A stretch of DNA of 64,000 nt from Muribaculaceae bacterium. GTDB lineage: Bacteria; Bacteroidota; Bacteroidia; Bacteroidales; Muribaculaceae. The notes under the pieces were generated by a model, which worked only from the letters and a program-made list of their open reading frames with translations, made no database searches and was not told the DNA's origin. The position numbers and the translations under genes were made by a program. The stretch spans positions 1-64,000 of the forward strand of contig JAFLUA010000006.1 in the NCBI GenBank assembly GCA_022508985.1, read 5' to 3'. Every line of letters starts with the position of its first letter. Position 1 is the stretch's first letter. This document shows positions 52,244 to 60,955 of the stretch, piece after piece.

Positions 52244-54247
52244 GTGACTACGAAAAACAAAATAATAAAGGCACTGGCCGATCTTCCGGCTGTTAGGCGT
52301 TTTGTCGACCGCCCATCGCCGAAATGGATGGTTTACTTTGCCGACTTCTTTTTGATTGCCATAAGTTGTGCCTTAGCTCTTGTCTTTGGTGTACACAGCG
52401 ACGGAGGAGACTCTTTTGTATATTCACCGCTGGCAATATTTCTGTTTGAATTTGTAATATATGCTATTCTCGCCGTCATTCTTGGCACGAGCCGATACAT
52501 TATACGTTTGTCGGTGATAGAAGATACCTATCGCCTTGTTCTCCTCGTTCTGTCGGCAACCTTGGTGCTGGCTCTTATATCGACGATAACATATTTTTGC
52601 TGTGGCTTCTTCTATTTCACCTTCCGCAATATTTTTGTCGTAGGGCTTATGTCCTTCACGTTTATGTTGCTGATGCGTCTTGCTATAAAGTATCTCTACA
52701 TATCTGTTGCCGGTGTTACCCAAAAAAAGAGAAGGGTAATTGTCCTTGGTTCTGCCATTAACTCTTTTTTCCTTGCCTCGGCGCTTAAGAGCGAGTTTGA
52801 AGGTCGATTCGACCCTGTTGCCCTGTTGAGCTTGACATCAAAGAAGATTGACAGCACCGTAAACGGTATTCCAGTTATTGCATACGACCCCGATAAGATA
52901 GCAGAGATTTTCGCTTACTACAAGTGTAAGACCTTGTTGTTCTTGTCGACACAACTTGAACTGATGCGCAGCGGCACTGCCGACGTCTTTCTCAAAAATC
53001 GCATTAAACTTTTGATGCTCAATCAAGTTGACGAGTTTGATGTTAATAGCAAGTCGATGCCTCGTCTATCGACTCACGTTCAGGATATACGCATCGAAGA
53101 TTTGCTCGGCCGTGAAACCATTACCACCGGCAACCCTAACATACGCAGAGTGATGTGTGATCAGGTTGTAATGATTACGGGTGCTGCAGGCTCGATAGGT
53201 AGCGAGATTGTTAGGCAAGTGGCCTCTTTCGGCGCTCGCGATATAGTGCTTGTCGACCAGGCCGAAACGCCGATGCACGATATGCAGATAGAGATGGAAG
53301 CGTCATATCCCGACGTTAAAATCCATCTTTTTATTGGCGACGTGGCTAATCGTGAAAGAATGGAACATGTGTTCCAAAAATATAATCCGAGATATGTGTT
53401 CCATGCTGCGGCCTACAAGCATGTGCCGATGATGGAGCGTAATCCGGCCGAAGCTGTCATTACAAATGTTTTCGGCACGATAAATGTGGCCGATTTGGCG
53501 GTGAAATATGGCGTCGAAAAATTCGTTATGATATCGACCGACAAAGCCGTAAACCCGACCAACGTGATGGGGGCATCGAAGAGAATAGCTGAGATTTATA
53601 CTCAAAGCCTATTTTTCAAAATATCTTCACAGAATAGCGAGGGCTCGACACGCTTTATCACAACGCGGTTTGGCAATGTGTTAGGCTCTAACGGCTCGGT
53701 GATTCCGCTTTTCCGCAAGCAGATAGAGCAGGGCGGGCCCGTAACTATTACTCATCGCGACATCATACGTTATTTCATGACAATACCCGAAGCCTGCTCG
53801 CTGGTCTTAGAGGCTTGTGTTATGGGTAGCGGTGGCGAAATCTTTGTATTTGATATGGGGCAGCCGGTGAAAATATGGGATTTGGCCACACGTATGATTT
53901 CTCTGTCGGGCCTGAGACCGGGCGAAGATATCAAGATAGTAGAAACAGGGTTGCGCCCCGGTGAAAAACTCTACGAAGAGCTGCTCAATGAAAAAGAATT
54001 GACCTTGCCAACACACCATAAGAAAATTATGATTGCAAAGGTGCGCGCTTACGACTACGACGAGGTGCTTAACCACATCGAAAGGCTTCGTAAGAGTATC
54101 CATGCCGGTGGTGGACACGATATTGTTACTGAAATGAAACTTATCGTTCCGGAGTTCAAATCAAATAACTCAGTGTGGCAACAAGTTGATGCTGAAATAA
54201 AAGAACACAATCAAGATAATGAAATCATTCACGAGAAAGCTGATTGA
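52244..54247 (+). CDS. Membrane-bound UDP-GlcNAc 4,6-dehydratase-type protein (WbpM/CapD/FlaA1 family)
   Basis: A 667-residue protein starting at GTG. The N-terminal part has four membrane helices (about 25-150), a Rossmann-like CoA-binding domain follows (about 165-270), and then a large SDR domain (about 300-600). 'MITGAAGSIGSEIVRQ' binds NAD(P). The catalytic pair is Met/Lys in 'NVMGASKR', as in WbpM, where Met replaces the usual Tyr. It begins synthesis of 6-deoxy amino sugars for surface glycans. The gene lies near wecB-wecG-wecC but on the opposite strand. Confidence 0.9.
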   Translation: MTTKNKIIKALADLPAVRRFVDRPSPKWMVYFADFFLIAISCALALVFGVHSDGGDSFVYSPLAIFLFEFVIYAILAVILGTSRYIIRLSVIEDTYRLVLLVLSATLVLALISTITYFCCGFFYFTFRNIFVVGLMSFTFMLLMRLAIKYLYISVAGVTQKKRRVIVLGSAINSFFLASALKSEFEGRFDPVALLSLTSKKIDSTVNGIPVIAYDPDKIAEIFAYYKCKTLLFLSTQLELMRSGTADVFLKNRIKLLMLNQVDEFDVNSKSMPRLSTHVQDIRIEDLLGRETITTGNPNIRRVMCDQVVMITGAAGSIGSEIVRQVASFGARDIVLVDQAETPMHDMQIEMEASYPDVKIHLFIGDVANRERMEHVFQKYNPRYVFHAAAYKHVPMMERNPAEAVITNVFGTINVADLAVKYGVEKFVMISTDKAVNPTNVMGASKRIAEIYTQSLFFKISSQNSEGSTRFITTRFGNVLGSNGSVIPLFRKQIEQGGPVTITHRDIIRYFMTIPEACSLVLEACVMGSGGEIFVFDMGQPVKIWDLATRMISLSGLRPGEDIKIVETGLRPGEKLYEELLNEKELTLPTHHKKIMIAKVRAYDYDEVLNHIERLRKSIHAGGGHDIVTEMKLIVPEFKSNNSVWQQVDAEIKEHNQDNEIIHEKAD

Positions 54248-54273
54248 GTTTGTCTTGCAAATAATATAGTGCA

Positions 54274-54945
54274 ATGAAAAGAATTTTTATAGCAGTTTTC
54301 GCCGTTTTTATGCTCGGTGTCTCGAGTTCGACGGCTTTTAATCTGAAAGATTTGTTTGGGGGAAGTAGCTCAAGCAGCGAAACAGCAACTACAGGCGATA
54401 GCAAATCGTCGAGTGGCGGATTGCTCGATGCTATCGGTGGTTTTGTTAATAATACGATAGCAAATAATAAGTTTACTATCGACGACCTCGTTGGTAGCTG
54501 GGAGTACACCTCGCCTGCTGTATCGTTCCAAAGCGATAATGCTTTAAAGAAGATAGGCGGTGCTGGGGCGGCTACAGCGCTCGAAAATAAATTAGAGCCC
54601 TATTACAAGCAGCTCGGTTTCACCAAAACGAGTCTCGTGGTTGAAAAAGACCATTCTTTCGTTCTTAAAATGGGCGTATTGACTCTCAAAGGTGTCGTAG
54701 AAAAAGATGCATCAGGCATGCTCGAGTTTAGTTTCAGCGCTTTTGGTAAAGTGTCTCTTGGCAAGGTTAAAGCCAATGCAACAAAGGCGGGGTCGACGTT
54801 GAACCTCACTTTCGACGCTACCAAAATGATACAACTTTTGACCAAAGTGTCGAGTGTGCTGAATAACTCGACATTGAATACCCTCGCTTCTTTGCTAAAC
54901 TCCTACGATGGAGTTTACATGGGCTTCAAACTCAAGAAGAAATAA
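54274..54945 (+). CDS. Exported DUF4923-like protein, function unknown
   Basis: A 223-residue protein with a signal peptide (about 1-21), a Ser/Gly-rich stretch (about 30-55, 'GGSSSSSETATTGDSKSSSGG'), and a domain with 'DDLVGSWEYTSPAVSFQSDN' and 'GVYMGFKLKKK' at the end. This is the layout of DUF4923/lipocalin-like Bacteroidales proteins, which are predicted beta-barrel proteins of unknown role. The 'GSWxYxxPxVxF' motif is characteristic. It follows the dehydratase gene by 26 bases, so co-transcription is likely. No catalytic residues are recognised. Confidence 0.75.
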   Translation: MKRIFIAVFAVFMLGVSSSTAFNLKDLFGGSSSSSETATTGDSKSSSGGLLDAIGGFVNNTIANNKFTIDDLVGSWEYTSPAVSFQSDNALKKIGGAGAATALENKLEPYYKQLGFTKTSLVVEKDHSFVLKMGVLTLKGVVEKDASGMLEFSFSAFGKVSLGKVKANATKAGSTLNLTFDATKMIQLLTKVSSVLNNSTLNTLASLLNSYDGVYMGFKLKKK

Positions 54946-54977
54946 TTGCAGTGCCGCGTAGCACTATTTCTTCGTAG

Positions 54978-56138
54978 CTACAATTTTTGTGAAAGAAAAT
55001 CGATGATGCGACGGCATGCTTGTCCATCGCCGTAGGGGTTAGCTATGCGCTGATTGGCTGCGTAATATTTTTCATCATCGATAAAACGAGTGGCCTCCGC
55101 TACTATTTTATCGTGGTCGGTGCCTACAAGGCGTATCGTGCCGGCTTGTAGTGCTTCGGGGCGCTCGGTGACGTTTCGCATAACCAATACGGGCTTTCCC
55201 ATCGATGGAGCCTCTTCCTGAATGCCGCCACTATCGGTGATAATGAGATACGACATCTTCATCATATAGACGAATGGCAGGTAATCGATAGGCTCTATGA
55301 AAAACACGTTGGAATAGTGCTTGCCTTCAAACATGCGAGCTATCGGTTTCCTGACATTAGGATTTAAGTGCATCGGATATACAAAGTCGATATCGGGATA
55401 TTGGGTGGCAAGAGTCTGTATCGCGCTGCAGATATTCATAAAACCTTCGCCGAAATTCTCGCGGCGGTGTCCGGTAATAAGCACAAGGCGGCGCCCGCCG
55501 TTGGTAAGGCGCGATGTGTCGTAGCCCAACGATGCTATTTCGGCTCGTATCGGTTGATGAGTAGCCCTGTCGGTTTCGATTTTGTCGGAGACTAAGCGAA
55601 GAGCGTCGATAACGGTATTACCTGTAATGCAAATATTCTCCTCCGGGGTGTTTTCGGCCTTAAGGTTGGCGGCGCTGATTGCTGTGGGAGCGAAATGGAA
55701 AGTAGCGAGTCGTGCCGTAAGCCGCCGGTTCATTTCTTCGGGCCACGGTGAGTAAATGTCGCCTGTCCGGAGCCCTGCTTCGACGTGTGCTACGGGAATC
55801 TGTGCATAGAATGCGCTCAGTGCCGCTGCTGTCGATGTAGTGGTGTCGCCATGGACCATAACGAGGTCTGGCCTGTTTTCTGCAAAAATATTACGCAATC
55901 CCAATAAAATGAGCGACGTGATATCGTAAAGGTCTTGACCTTGTTTCATTATATTTAGGTCGTAGTCGGGCTGGATATCGAATAACGTGAGCACACTGTC
56001 GAGTAATTCTCTGTGCTGGCCTGTTACTACTACCGATGTCTCAAAGAGATCGCTTTGCTCTTTTAATGCCTTTACGAGCGGTGCCATCTTGATGGCTTCG
56101 GGGCGTGTGCCAAATATAAGCATTATCTTCTTTGCCAT
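54978..56138 (-). CDS. wecB: UDP-N-acetylglucosamine 2-epimerase (non-hydrolysing)
   Basis: A 386-residue GT-B-fold epimerase making UDP-ManNAc from UDP-GlcNAc. 'IMLIFGTRPEAIKMAPLVKAL' is the N-terminal signature. 'VHGDTTTSTAAALSAFY', 'HVEAGLRTGDIYSPWPEEMNR' and 'ITDSGGIQEEAPSMGKPVLVMRNVTERPEA' carry the substrate-site residues. Full length. It lies 3 bases after the WecG-like gene and forms a three-gene set with the ManNAc dehydrogenase for ManNAcA synthesis. Confidence 0.96.
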   Translation of the reverse strand: MAKKIMLIFGTRPEAIKMAPLVKALKEQSDLFETSVVVTGQHRELLDSVLTLFDIQPDYDLNIMKQGQDLYDITSLILLGLRNIFAENRPDLVMVHGDTTTSTAAALSAFYAQIPVAHVEAGLRTGDIYSPWPEEMNRRLTARLATFHFAPTAISAANLKAENTPEENICITGNTVIDALRLVSDKIETDRATHQPIRAEIASLGYDTSRLTNGGRRLVLITGHRRENFGEGFMNICSAIQTLATQYPDIDFVYPMHLNPNVRKPIARMFEGKHYSNVFFIEPIDYLPFVYMMKMSYLIITDSGGIQEEAPSMGKPVLVMRNVTERPEALQAGTIRLVGTDHDKIVAEATRFIDDEKYYAANQRIANPYGDGQACRRIIDFLSQKL

Positions 56139-56141
56139 CGG

Positions 56142-56864
56142 TCAAAATTGCTTTGTGGCCAACCACCACGCAAATTTTATGTAAGAAATATTGCGTGTTA
56201 TCCGTTTAGGCTGGTTAATAAGACGATAGGCAAATTCGATGTTGTGGTCGATCCACCACTTCGGGGCGCGTTTAACCTTTTCGGTGTAAACATCAAGGCT
56301 TCCGCCGAGGCCTTGATACACGGCTTTGTGCCGCTTGAGCATATCGGCCATGAGAAATTCCTGTTTAGGAGAGCCCATGGCAACGAATACAAAGTCGGGC
56401 TTCTTGTCTACAACATCCGATATCAGTGTCTCGCGCTCTTCATCGCTTGAAAGATATCCGTTTCTGTTGCCTACAATCTGTATTCCGGGATATTCTTTGC
56501 GTAGTTTCTCGACAGCGATATCGTTTACCTCTTGAGTCGCTCCGATTATATAGAAAGTGCGAGAGTTGTGAAAACGCTCGATAATTCTAAGCCAAAGTTC
56601 GCAGCCGGCTATCTTCTCGGGGTGAGCACCTTTTTGGCGTGCTGCCATAACGGGCCCGGAACCATCACAATATGCTATGTTGTTGTTGATTATATCGAGG
56701 GTGACAGGCGTTGCGTTCAATATTTTTTCAGCGTTGATAGCTACGAGAATGCCCTTTTCCTTATCGGCGAAATCGATGAGCGCATCAATGTCGGCAAAGG
56801 GATACACCATTACACCGCGAAGACTTATGCGTTGAGGATATTTTGAATTTTGGTCGAAAGGCAT
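56142..56864 (-). CDS. WecG/TagA/CpsF-family glycosyltransferase (ManNAc or ManNAcA transferase)
   Basis: A 240-residue GT26 enzyme. 'ILNATPVTLDIINNNIAYCDGSGPVMAARQKG' holds the conserved Thr and Asp-Gly positions. 'FVFVAMGSPKQEFLM' and 'GLGGSLDVYTEKVKRAPKWW' are the other family signatures. The C-terminus is a basic, membrane-binding tail. Between wecB and wecC, the most likely job is transfer of ManNAcA, the product of the flanking genes, to a lipid-linked GlcNAc (as in enterobacterial common antigen). Whether ManNAc or ManNAcA is used is an inference from context. Confidence 0.87.
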   Translation of the reverse strand: MPFDQNSKYPQRISLRGVMVYPFADIDALIDFADKEKGILVAINAEKILNATPVTLDIINNNIAYCDGSGPVMAARQKGAHPEKIAGCELWLRIIERFHNSRTFYIIGATQEVNDIAVEKLRKEYPGIQIVGNRNGYLSSDEERETLISDVVDKKPDFVFVAMGSPKQEFLMADMLKRHKAVYQGLGGSLDVYTEKVKRAPKWWIDHNIEFAYRLINQPKRITRNISYIKFAWWLATKQF

Positions 56865-56867
56865 TGC

Positions 56868-58073
56868 TTAGCGATTGAAAACTCCACAGAAGTCGAAAAT
56901 GATTTTTGTATCATCCCGTACCAGGCTCTTGAATACTGAGTGAGCGGTGAGGAATACTACGATATCGGCCTCGTGATATGCTGTTACATAATCGGTGAGT
57001 TTGAACACGTGATGCTCGGTAATGTTGGGCTCGACAACGAGGATGCGAGAATTGCTGCCTTTCTGCATTATGCGACTTATAATGGTCTTGGCAGGGCTTT
57101 CGCGCAGGTCGTCGATATCGGGCTTGAAGGCCATACCCATCATAGCCACTACCGGTTTGCGCTTATGCTCGATTTCAAAACTCAACATAGCGTTGATAAC
57201 CTTTTCGGCGCACCAATCCGATTTATAGTTATTTATGCGTCGTGCGTCAGCTATCAATTTCGCTTCTTCGGGGTAGGCAGATGTTATAAAGTAAGGGTCG
57301 ACGGCAATGCAATGGCCTCCGACGCCACACCCCGGTTGTAGTATGTTGACACGTGGGTGCTTATTAGCCAATTCTATTAGCTCCCACACATTGATGCCAG
57401 CGCGGTCGCATATCAGCGACAGCTCGTTGGCGAAAGCTATCTGAACGTCGCGCGACGAGTTTTCGGTTAGTTTGCACATCTCGGCTGTGCGGGCGTTGGT
57501 GGGGTGCAATTCTCCTTTAACAAAATGGCGATAGAACTCTATCGCTTTTTGTGTTGAGGCCTCATCTAAGCCGCCTATGACGCGGTCGTTGTTAATGAGC
57601 TCGTAAATAACATTGCCGGGCAAAACTCTTTCGGGGCAATAGGCTATGTATAGCTTCCCTTGCAACTCGGGCCGCTCTCGGTAAATGAGTTGAGCCATCT
57701 GCTCGGTGGTGCCTATAGGCGAGGTCGATTCAATCACATATAAGTCACCCTCTTTCAGAAAAGGAATGACGGCTCTGGTGGCGGCCTCTACAAAAGAGAT
57801 GTCGGGCTGATAGTTACCCTTAAAAGGTGTTGGTACTACGATGAAATAGGCATCGCATATTTCAGGAGTCAACGACGCTCTGAATGCGCCCGTGGCAACA
57901 ACTTGTCGAAGTTTGTCATCGAGACCGGGTTCGACAAAATGCAACTCACCAGCATTAGTCTTGTTTACTATAACAGGATTAACGTCGACACCTAAAACAT
58001 TGATACCGTTCATGGCGGCTATCGTCGCGGTAGGGATACCGATGTAGCCAAGACCCATAAAACATGCTTTCAT
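56868..58073 (-). CDS. wecC: UDP-N-acetyl-D-mannosamine dehydrogenase
   Basis: A 401-residue UDP-sugar 6-dehydrogenase oxidising UDP-ManNAc to UDP-ManNAcA. 'KACFMGLGYIGIPTATIAAMNG' is the NAD-binding N-terminus. 'GGHCIAVDPYFI' contains the catalytic cysteine in 'GCGVGGHCIAVDP'. 'MGMAFKPDIDDLRESPA' is the C-terminal domain signature. I start at ATG 58073; the track's 58409 runs through the promoter and into ruvX. A strong promoter (TTTG-N20-TACTTTTG) lies directly upstream. Confidence 0.94.
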   Translation of the reverse strand: MKACFMGLGYIGIPTATIAAMNGINVLGVDVNPVIVNKTNAGELHFVEPGLDDKLRQVVATGAFRASLTPEICDAYFIVVPTPFKGNYQPDISFVEAATRAVIPFLKEGDLYVIESTSPIGTTEQMAQLIYRERPELQGKLYIAYCPERVLPGNVIYELINNDRVIGGLDEASTQKAIEFYRHFVKGELHPTNARTAEMCKLTENSSRDVQIAFANELSLICDRAGINVWELIELANKHPRVNILQPGCGVGGHCIAVDPYFITSAYPEEAKLIADARRINNYKSDWCAEKVINAMLSFEIEHKRKPVVAMMGMAFKPDIDDLRESPAKTIISRIMQKGSNSRILVVEPNITEHHVFKLTDYVTAYHEADIVVFLTAHSVFKSLVRDDTKIIFDFCGVFNR

Positions 58074-58102
58074 AGTGTATACCTTTTCAAAATTCGCAAT
58101 TG

Positions 58103-58134
58103 CAAAAGTATACATTTTTTTTCGATTTGGCAAA
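58103..58134 (-). promoter_or_regulatory. Promoter of the wecC-wecG-wecB set
   Basis: On the minus strand TTTG (58131-58134), 20 bases, TACTTTTG (58103-58110). The TSS should be about 23 bases before the wecC start. Confidence 0.75.
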
Positions 58135-58141
58135 CATTTTG

Positions 58142-58149
58142 TATTTTTG
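58142..58149 (+). promoter_or_regulatory. -7 element for ruvX-def
   Basis: TATTTTTG lies only 12 bases before the ruvX ATG at 58162, implying a leader of a few bases. Its -33 region would lie inside the wecC promoter. Confidence 0.5.
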
Positions 58150-58161
58150 CAAAACAAAACA

Positions 58162-58593
58162 ATGGGACGAATACTTGCCATAGACTTTGGTAGAAAGCGG
58201 TGCGGCATAGCTGCTACGGATCCGTTACGTATAGTAGCTTCCGGAGTCGCTACCGTGGCCACGTCATCGCTTGTCGATTTTGTGAAAAAATACATTGCCG
58301 ACAACGGTCTCGATTTCATTGTGGTGGGAGAACCGAGAGATATGAAAGGAAATCCTTCGGAGTCGACTCGATATCTCCTCCCCGCTATTGAGCGTCTGCG
58401 CCAAGCCATTCCCGATAAGCCTATAGTGTTTTTTGATGAGCGTTTTACCTCTGTGTTGGCTCATAGAGCCATGATTGACGGAGGCCTTAAGAAAATGGCT
58501 CGTCGTGACAAAGCCCTTGTTGATGAAATCTCAGCGACAATAATATTAAACGATTTTCTGGCCGGAAGGCAATATAAAGAATCAGGACTATGA
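58162..58593 (+). CDS. ruvX: RuvX/YqgF Holliday-junction-resolvase-like protein
   Basis: A 143-residue RNase H-fold protein. I start at ATG 58162 ('MGRILAIDFGRKRCGIA'), not 58075, because the track's version includes the promoter and 29 non-homologous residues. 'LAIDFGRKRCGIAATD' carries the first acidic residue, 'IVVGEPRDMKGN' is the second block, and 'FFDERFTSVLAHR' is the third. YqgF proteins act in 16S rRNA 5'-end maturation or DNA repair. Its stop overlaps the def start codon (ATGA), so the two are coupled. Confidence 0.94.
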   Translation: MGRILAIDFGRKRCGIAATDPLRIVASGVATVATSSLVDFVKKYIADNGLDFIVVGEPRDMKGNPSESTRYLLPAIERLRQAIPDKPIVFFDERFTSVLAHRAMIDGGLKKMARRDKALVDEISATIILNDFLAGRQYKESGL

Positions 58594-59159
58594 AATTACC
58601 TGTATATCTATACGGACATCCGGTGCTCCGTAAAATATCAACACCAATCGAGCCGGGATATCCCGGACTGGAACAACTTATAAGTGATATGTTCGCTGCA
58701 ATGTATGAGTCGCAAGGTGTAGGTCTTGCGGCACCCCAAATAGGTCGAAACATCCGCTTGGTGGTTATCGATGCCGACCCTGTCGCCGAAGAGTTTCCTG
58801 AGTGCTCTGGCCGTAAGTTGGTTCTTATCAACCCCGAAGTGGAGATACTCGAGGGCGAAGATATTTCGCGAAGTGAAGGCTGCCTGAGCCTCCCCGGAAT
58901 ATCGGAAAATGTTCCGCGTGTCGAGAATATTCGCCTACGGTGGCTCGACCAAAACTTTGAGGCGCATGAGGAGCTTATATCGGGCTTCCTTGCCAGAATA
59001 GTGCAGCATGAATGCGACCATCTCGATGGTAAAGTATTCATCGACCATATATCGGCTATCCGTAGACAGCTTATAAAAGGAAAACTCAACAATATAGTAA
59101 CTGGGCGTGCGAAGGTCGACTATCCCGTTCGTTGGGCACCAACGGCTAAACGTCGCTGA
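58590..59159 (+). CDS. def: Peptide deformylase
   Basis: A 189-residue metal-dependent amidase that removes the N-formyl group from new proteins. All three active-site motifs are present: 'GVGLAAPQIG' (motif 1), 'EGCLSLPGI' with the metal-binding cysteine (motif 2), and 'QHECDHLDG' with the two histidines and the catalytic glutamate (motif 3). Length is normal. It overlaps ruvX by 4 bases, the standard pairing in Bacteroidales. Confidence 0.97.
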   Translation: MKLPVYLYGHPVLRKISTPIEPGYPGLEQLISDMFAAMYESQGVGLAAPQIGRNIRLVVIDADPVAEEFPECSGRKLVLINPEVEILEGEDISRSEGCLSLPGISENVPRVENIRLRWLDQNFEAHEELISGFLARIVQHECDHLDGKVFIDHISAIRRQLIKGKLNNIVTGRAKVDYPVRWAPTAKRR

Positions 59160-59210
59160 ACGCTTTACCCGTAAACATCAGATTTTGTAAACAACTAAAA
59201 CAGATATATC

Positions 59211-60896
59211 GTGGCAGACGACAAAAAAGTAATATTTTCGATGGTGGGCGTGAGTAAAATATATCCACCGCAGAAACAAGTATTAAAAGATATCTACCTG
59301 TCTTTTTTCTACGGGGCCAAAATTGGTATCATAGGTCTTAATGGTTCCGGTAAGTCTTCACTGCTTAAGATTATAGCAGGGATAGATAAGGAGTATCAAG
59401 GCGAAGTGGTGTTTGCACCGGGCTATTCAGTAGGCTATCTTGAACAGGAACCGCAATTAGACCCCGATAAGACCGTTATAGAAGTGGTCCGCGAGGGTGT
59501 TCAGCCTATTATGGATTTGCTCGCTGAATTCGATAAGGTAAACGAAGCCTTTGCCGACCCCGATGTGCTCGACGATGCAGATAAGATGGACGCTTTAATA
59601 GCGCGCCAGGCCGAGCTGCAAGATGCCCTCGACGCTGCCGATGCATGGAATATCGACTCACGTCTCGAACGCGCCATGGATGCCCTCCAATGTCCGCCCG
59701 ACGACCAGGTAATATCGACATTGTCGGGTGGCGAACGCCGCCGTGTTGCACTCTGCCGTCTTCTATTGCAACAACCCGATGTGTTGTTGCTTGACGAGCC
59801 TACCAACCACCTCGATGCCGAATCTATCGACTGGCTCGAACAGCACTTGCAGCAATACGCCGGGACGGTTATTGCTATTACACACGACCGATATTTCCTT
59901 GACCATGTAGCAGGTTGGATTCTTGAATTAGACCGCGGAGAAGGTATCCCTTGGAAGGGTAATTATTCATCGTGGCTCGACCAGAAAACCAAGCGAATGG
60001 CGCAAGAAGAAAAGCAGGCGTCGAAGCGTCGTAAAACGCTCGAACGTGAGCTCGAATGGGTGCGTATGGCTCCTAAGGCACGTCAGGCCAAAGGTAAAGC
60101 GCGCTTGAATTCTTACGATAAACTGCTTAACGAAGATCAACGCCAACGTGAAGAGAGACTCGAAATATTTATACCCAACGGACCTCGCTTGGGCAACAAA
60201 GTTATCGAGGCCAGTCATTTAGCAAAGGCTTTTGGTAAAAAGCAGCTGTTTGCCGATTTGTCGTTCTCATTGCCACCTAATGGTATTGTAGGTGTCATAG
60301 GCCCCAATGGTGCCGGTAAAACTACACTTTTCCGTCTTATTATGGGGCAGGAAGCGGCCGATAATGGCACTTTCGAGGTGGGCGAAACAGTAAAAATAGC
60401 CTACGTTGACCAAACACACCACGATTTGTTGCCCGAAAGAACTGTCTATGAAGTAATTTCTCAAGGCGTTGAAACATTCCGCATGGGCGGACGTGATGTA
60501 AATGCGCGGGCTTATCTGTCGCGTTTCAATTTCACCGGAGCCGACCAGGAGAAGAAAATAGCTGTGCTGTCGGGCGGTGAACGCAATCGCCTGCACTTGG
60601 CTATGGCTCTCAAAGAGGAAGGTAACGTGCTTCTGCTCGACGAACCTACCAACGATATCGATGTCAACACGTTACGCGCTCTCGAAGAGGGCCTCGACGA
60701 TTTCGCCGGTTGTGCTGTCGTGGTGAGCCACGATCGTTGGTTCCTCGACCGTATCTGCACGCATATTCTTTCGTTTGAAGGCGATGGCAATGTAGTATTT
60801 TACGAAGGCTCATATTCCGATTACGAAGAATATAAAAAACGCCTTAACGGTGGTAAAGAACTGCCGCGACGCCGTTATCGTAAACTCATGGAATGA
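59211..60896 (+). CDS. ettA: Energy-dependent translational throttle protein (ABC-F)
   Basis: A 561-residue ABC-F protein starting at GTG. Two ATPase domains carry 'GLNGSGKSSLLKI' and 'GPNGAGKTTLFRL', signatures 'LSGGERRRVALC' and 'LSGGERNRLHLA', and Walker B ends 'LLDEPTN'. The start ('SMVGVSKIYPPQKQVLKDIYLSFFYGAKIGI') and a linker with 'LEWVRMAPKARQAKGKARL' are those of EttA, which binds the ribosomal E site and gates elongation by energy state. It is a second ABC-F gene, besides uup at 18351. No membrane segments. Confidence 0.94.
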   Translation: MADDKKVIFSMVGVSKIYPPQKQVLKDIYLSFFYGAKIGIIGLNGSGKSSLLKIIAGIDKEYQGEVVFAPGYSVGYLEQEPQLDPDKTVIEVVREGVQPIMDLLAEFDKVNEAFADPDVLDDADKMDALIARQAELQDALDAADAWNIDSRLERAMDALQCPPDDQVISTLSGGERRRVALCRLLLQQPDVLLLDEPTNHLDAESIDWLEQHLQQYAGTVIAITHDRYFLDHVAGWILELDRGEGIPWKGNYSSWLDQKTKRMAQEEKQASKRRKTLERELEWVRMAPKARQAKGKARLNSYDKLLNEDQRQREERLEIFIPNGPRLGNKVIEASHLAKAFGKKQLFADLSFSLPPNGIVGVIGPNGAGKTTLFRLIMGQEAADNGTFEVGETVKIAYVDQTHHDLLPERTVYEVISQGVETFRMGGRDVNARAYLSRFNFTGADQEKKIAVLSGGERNRLHLAMALKEEGNVLLLDEPTNDIDVNTLRALEEGLDDFAGCAVVVSHDRWFLDRICTHILSFEGDGNVVFYEGSYSDYEEYKKRLNGGKELPRRRYRKLME

Positions 60897-60924
60897 TAAC
60901 GCGGCCGCTTTAAAATAAAATTCG

Positions 60925-60932
60925 TAATTTTG
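60925..60932 (+). promoter_or_regulatory. -7 element for pheS
   Basis: TAATTTTG lies 23 bases before the ATG at 60956. No clear -33 box. Confidence 0.45.
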
Positions 60933-60955
60933 CACAAAGAAAAACAGCAAAAGAG

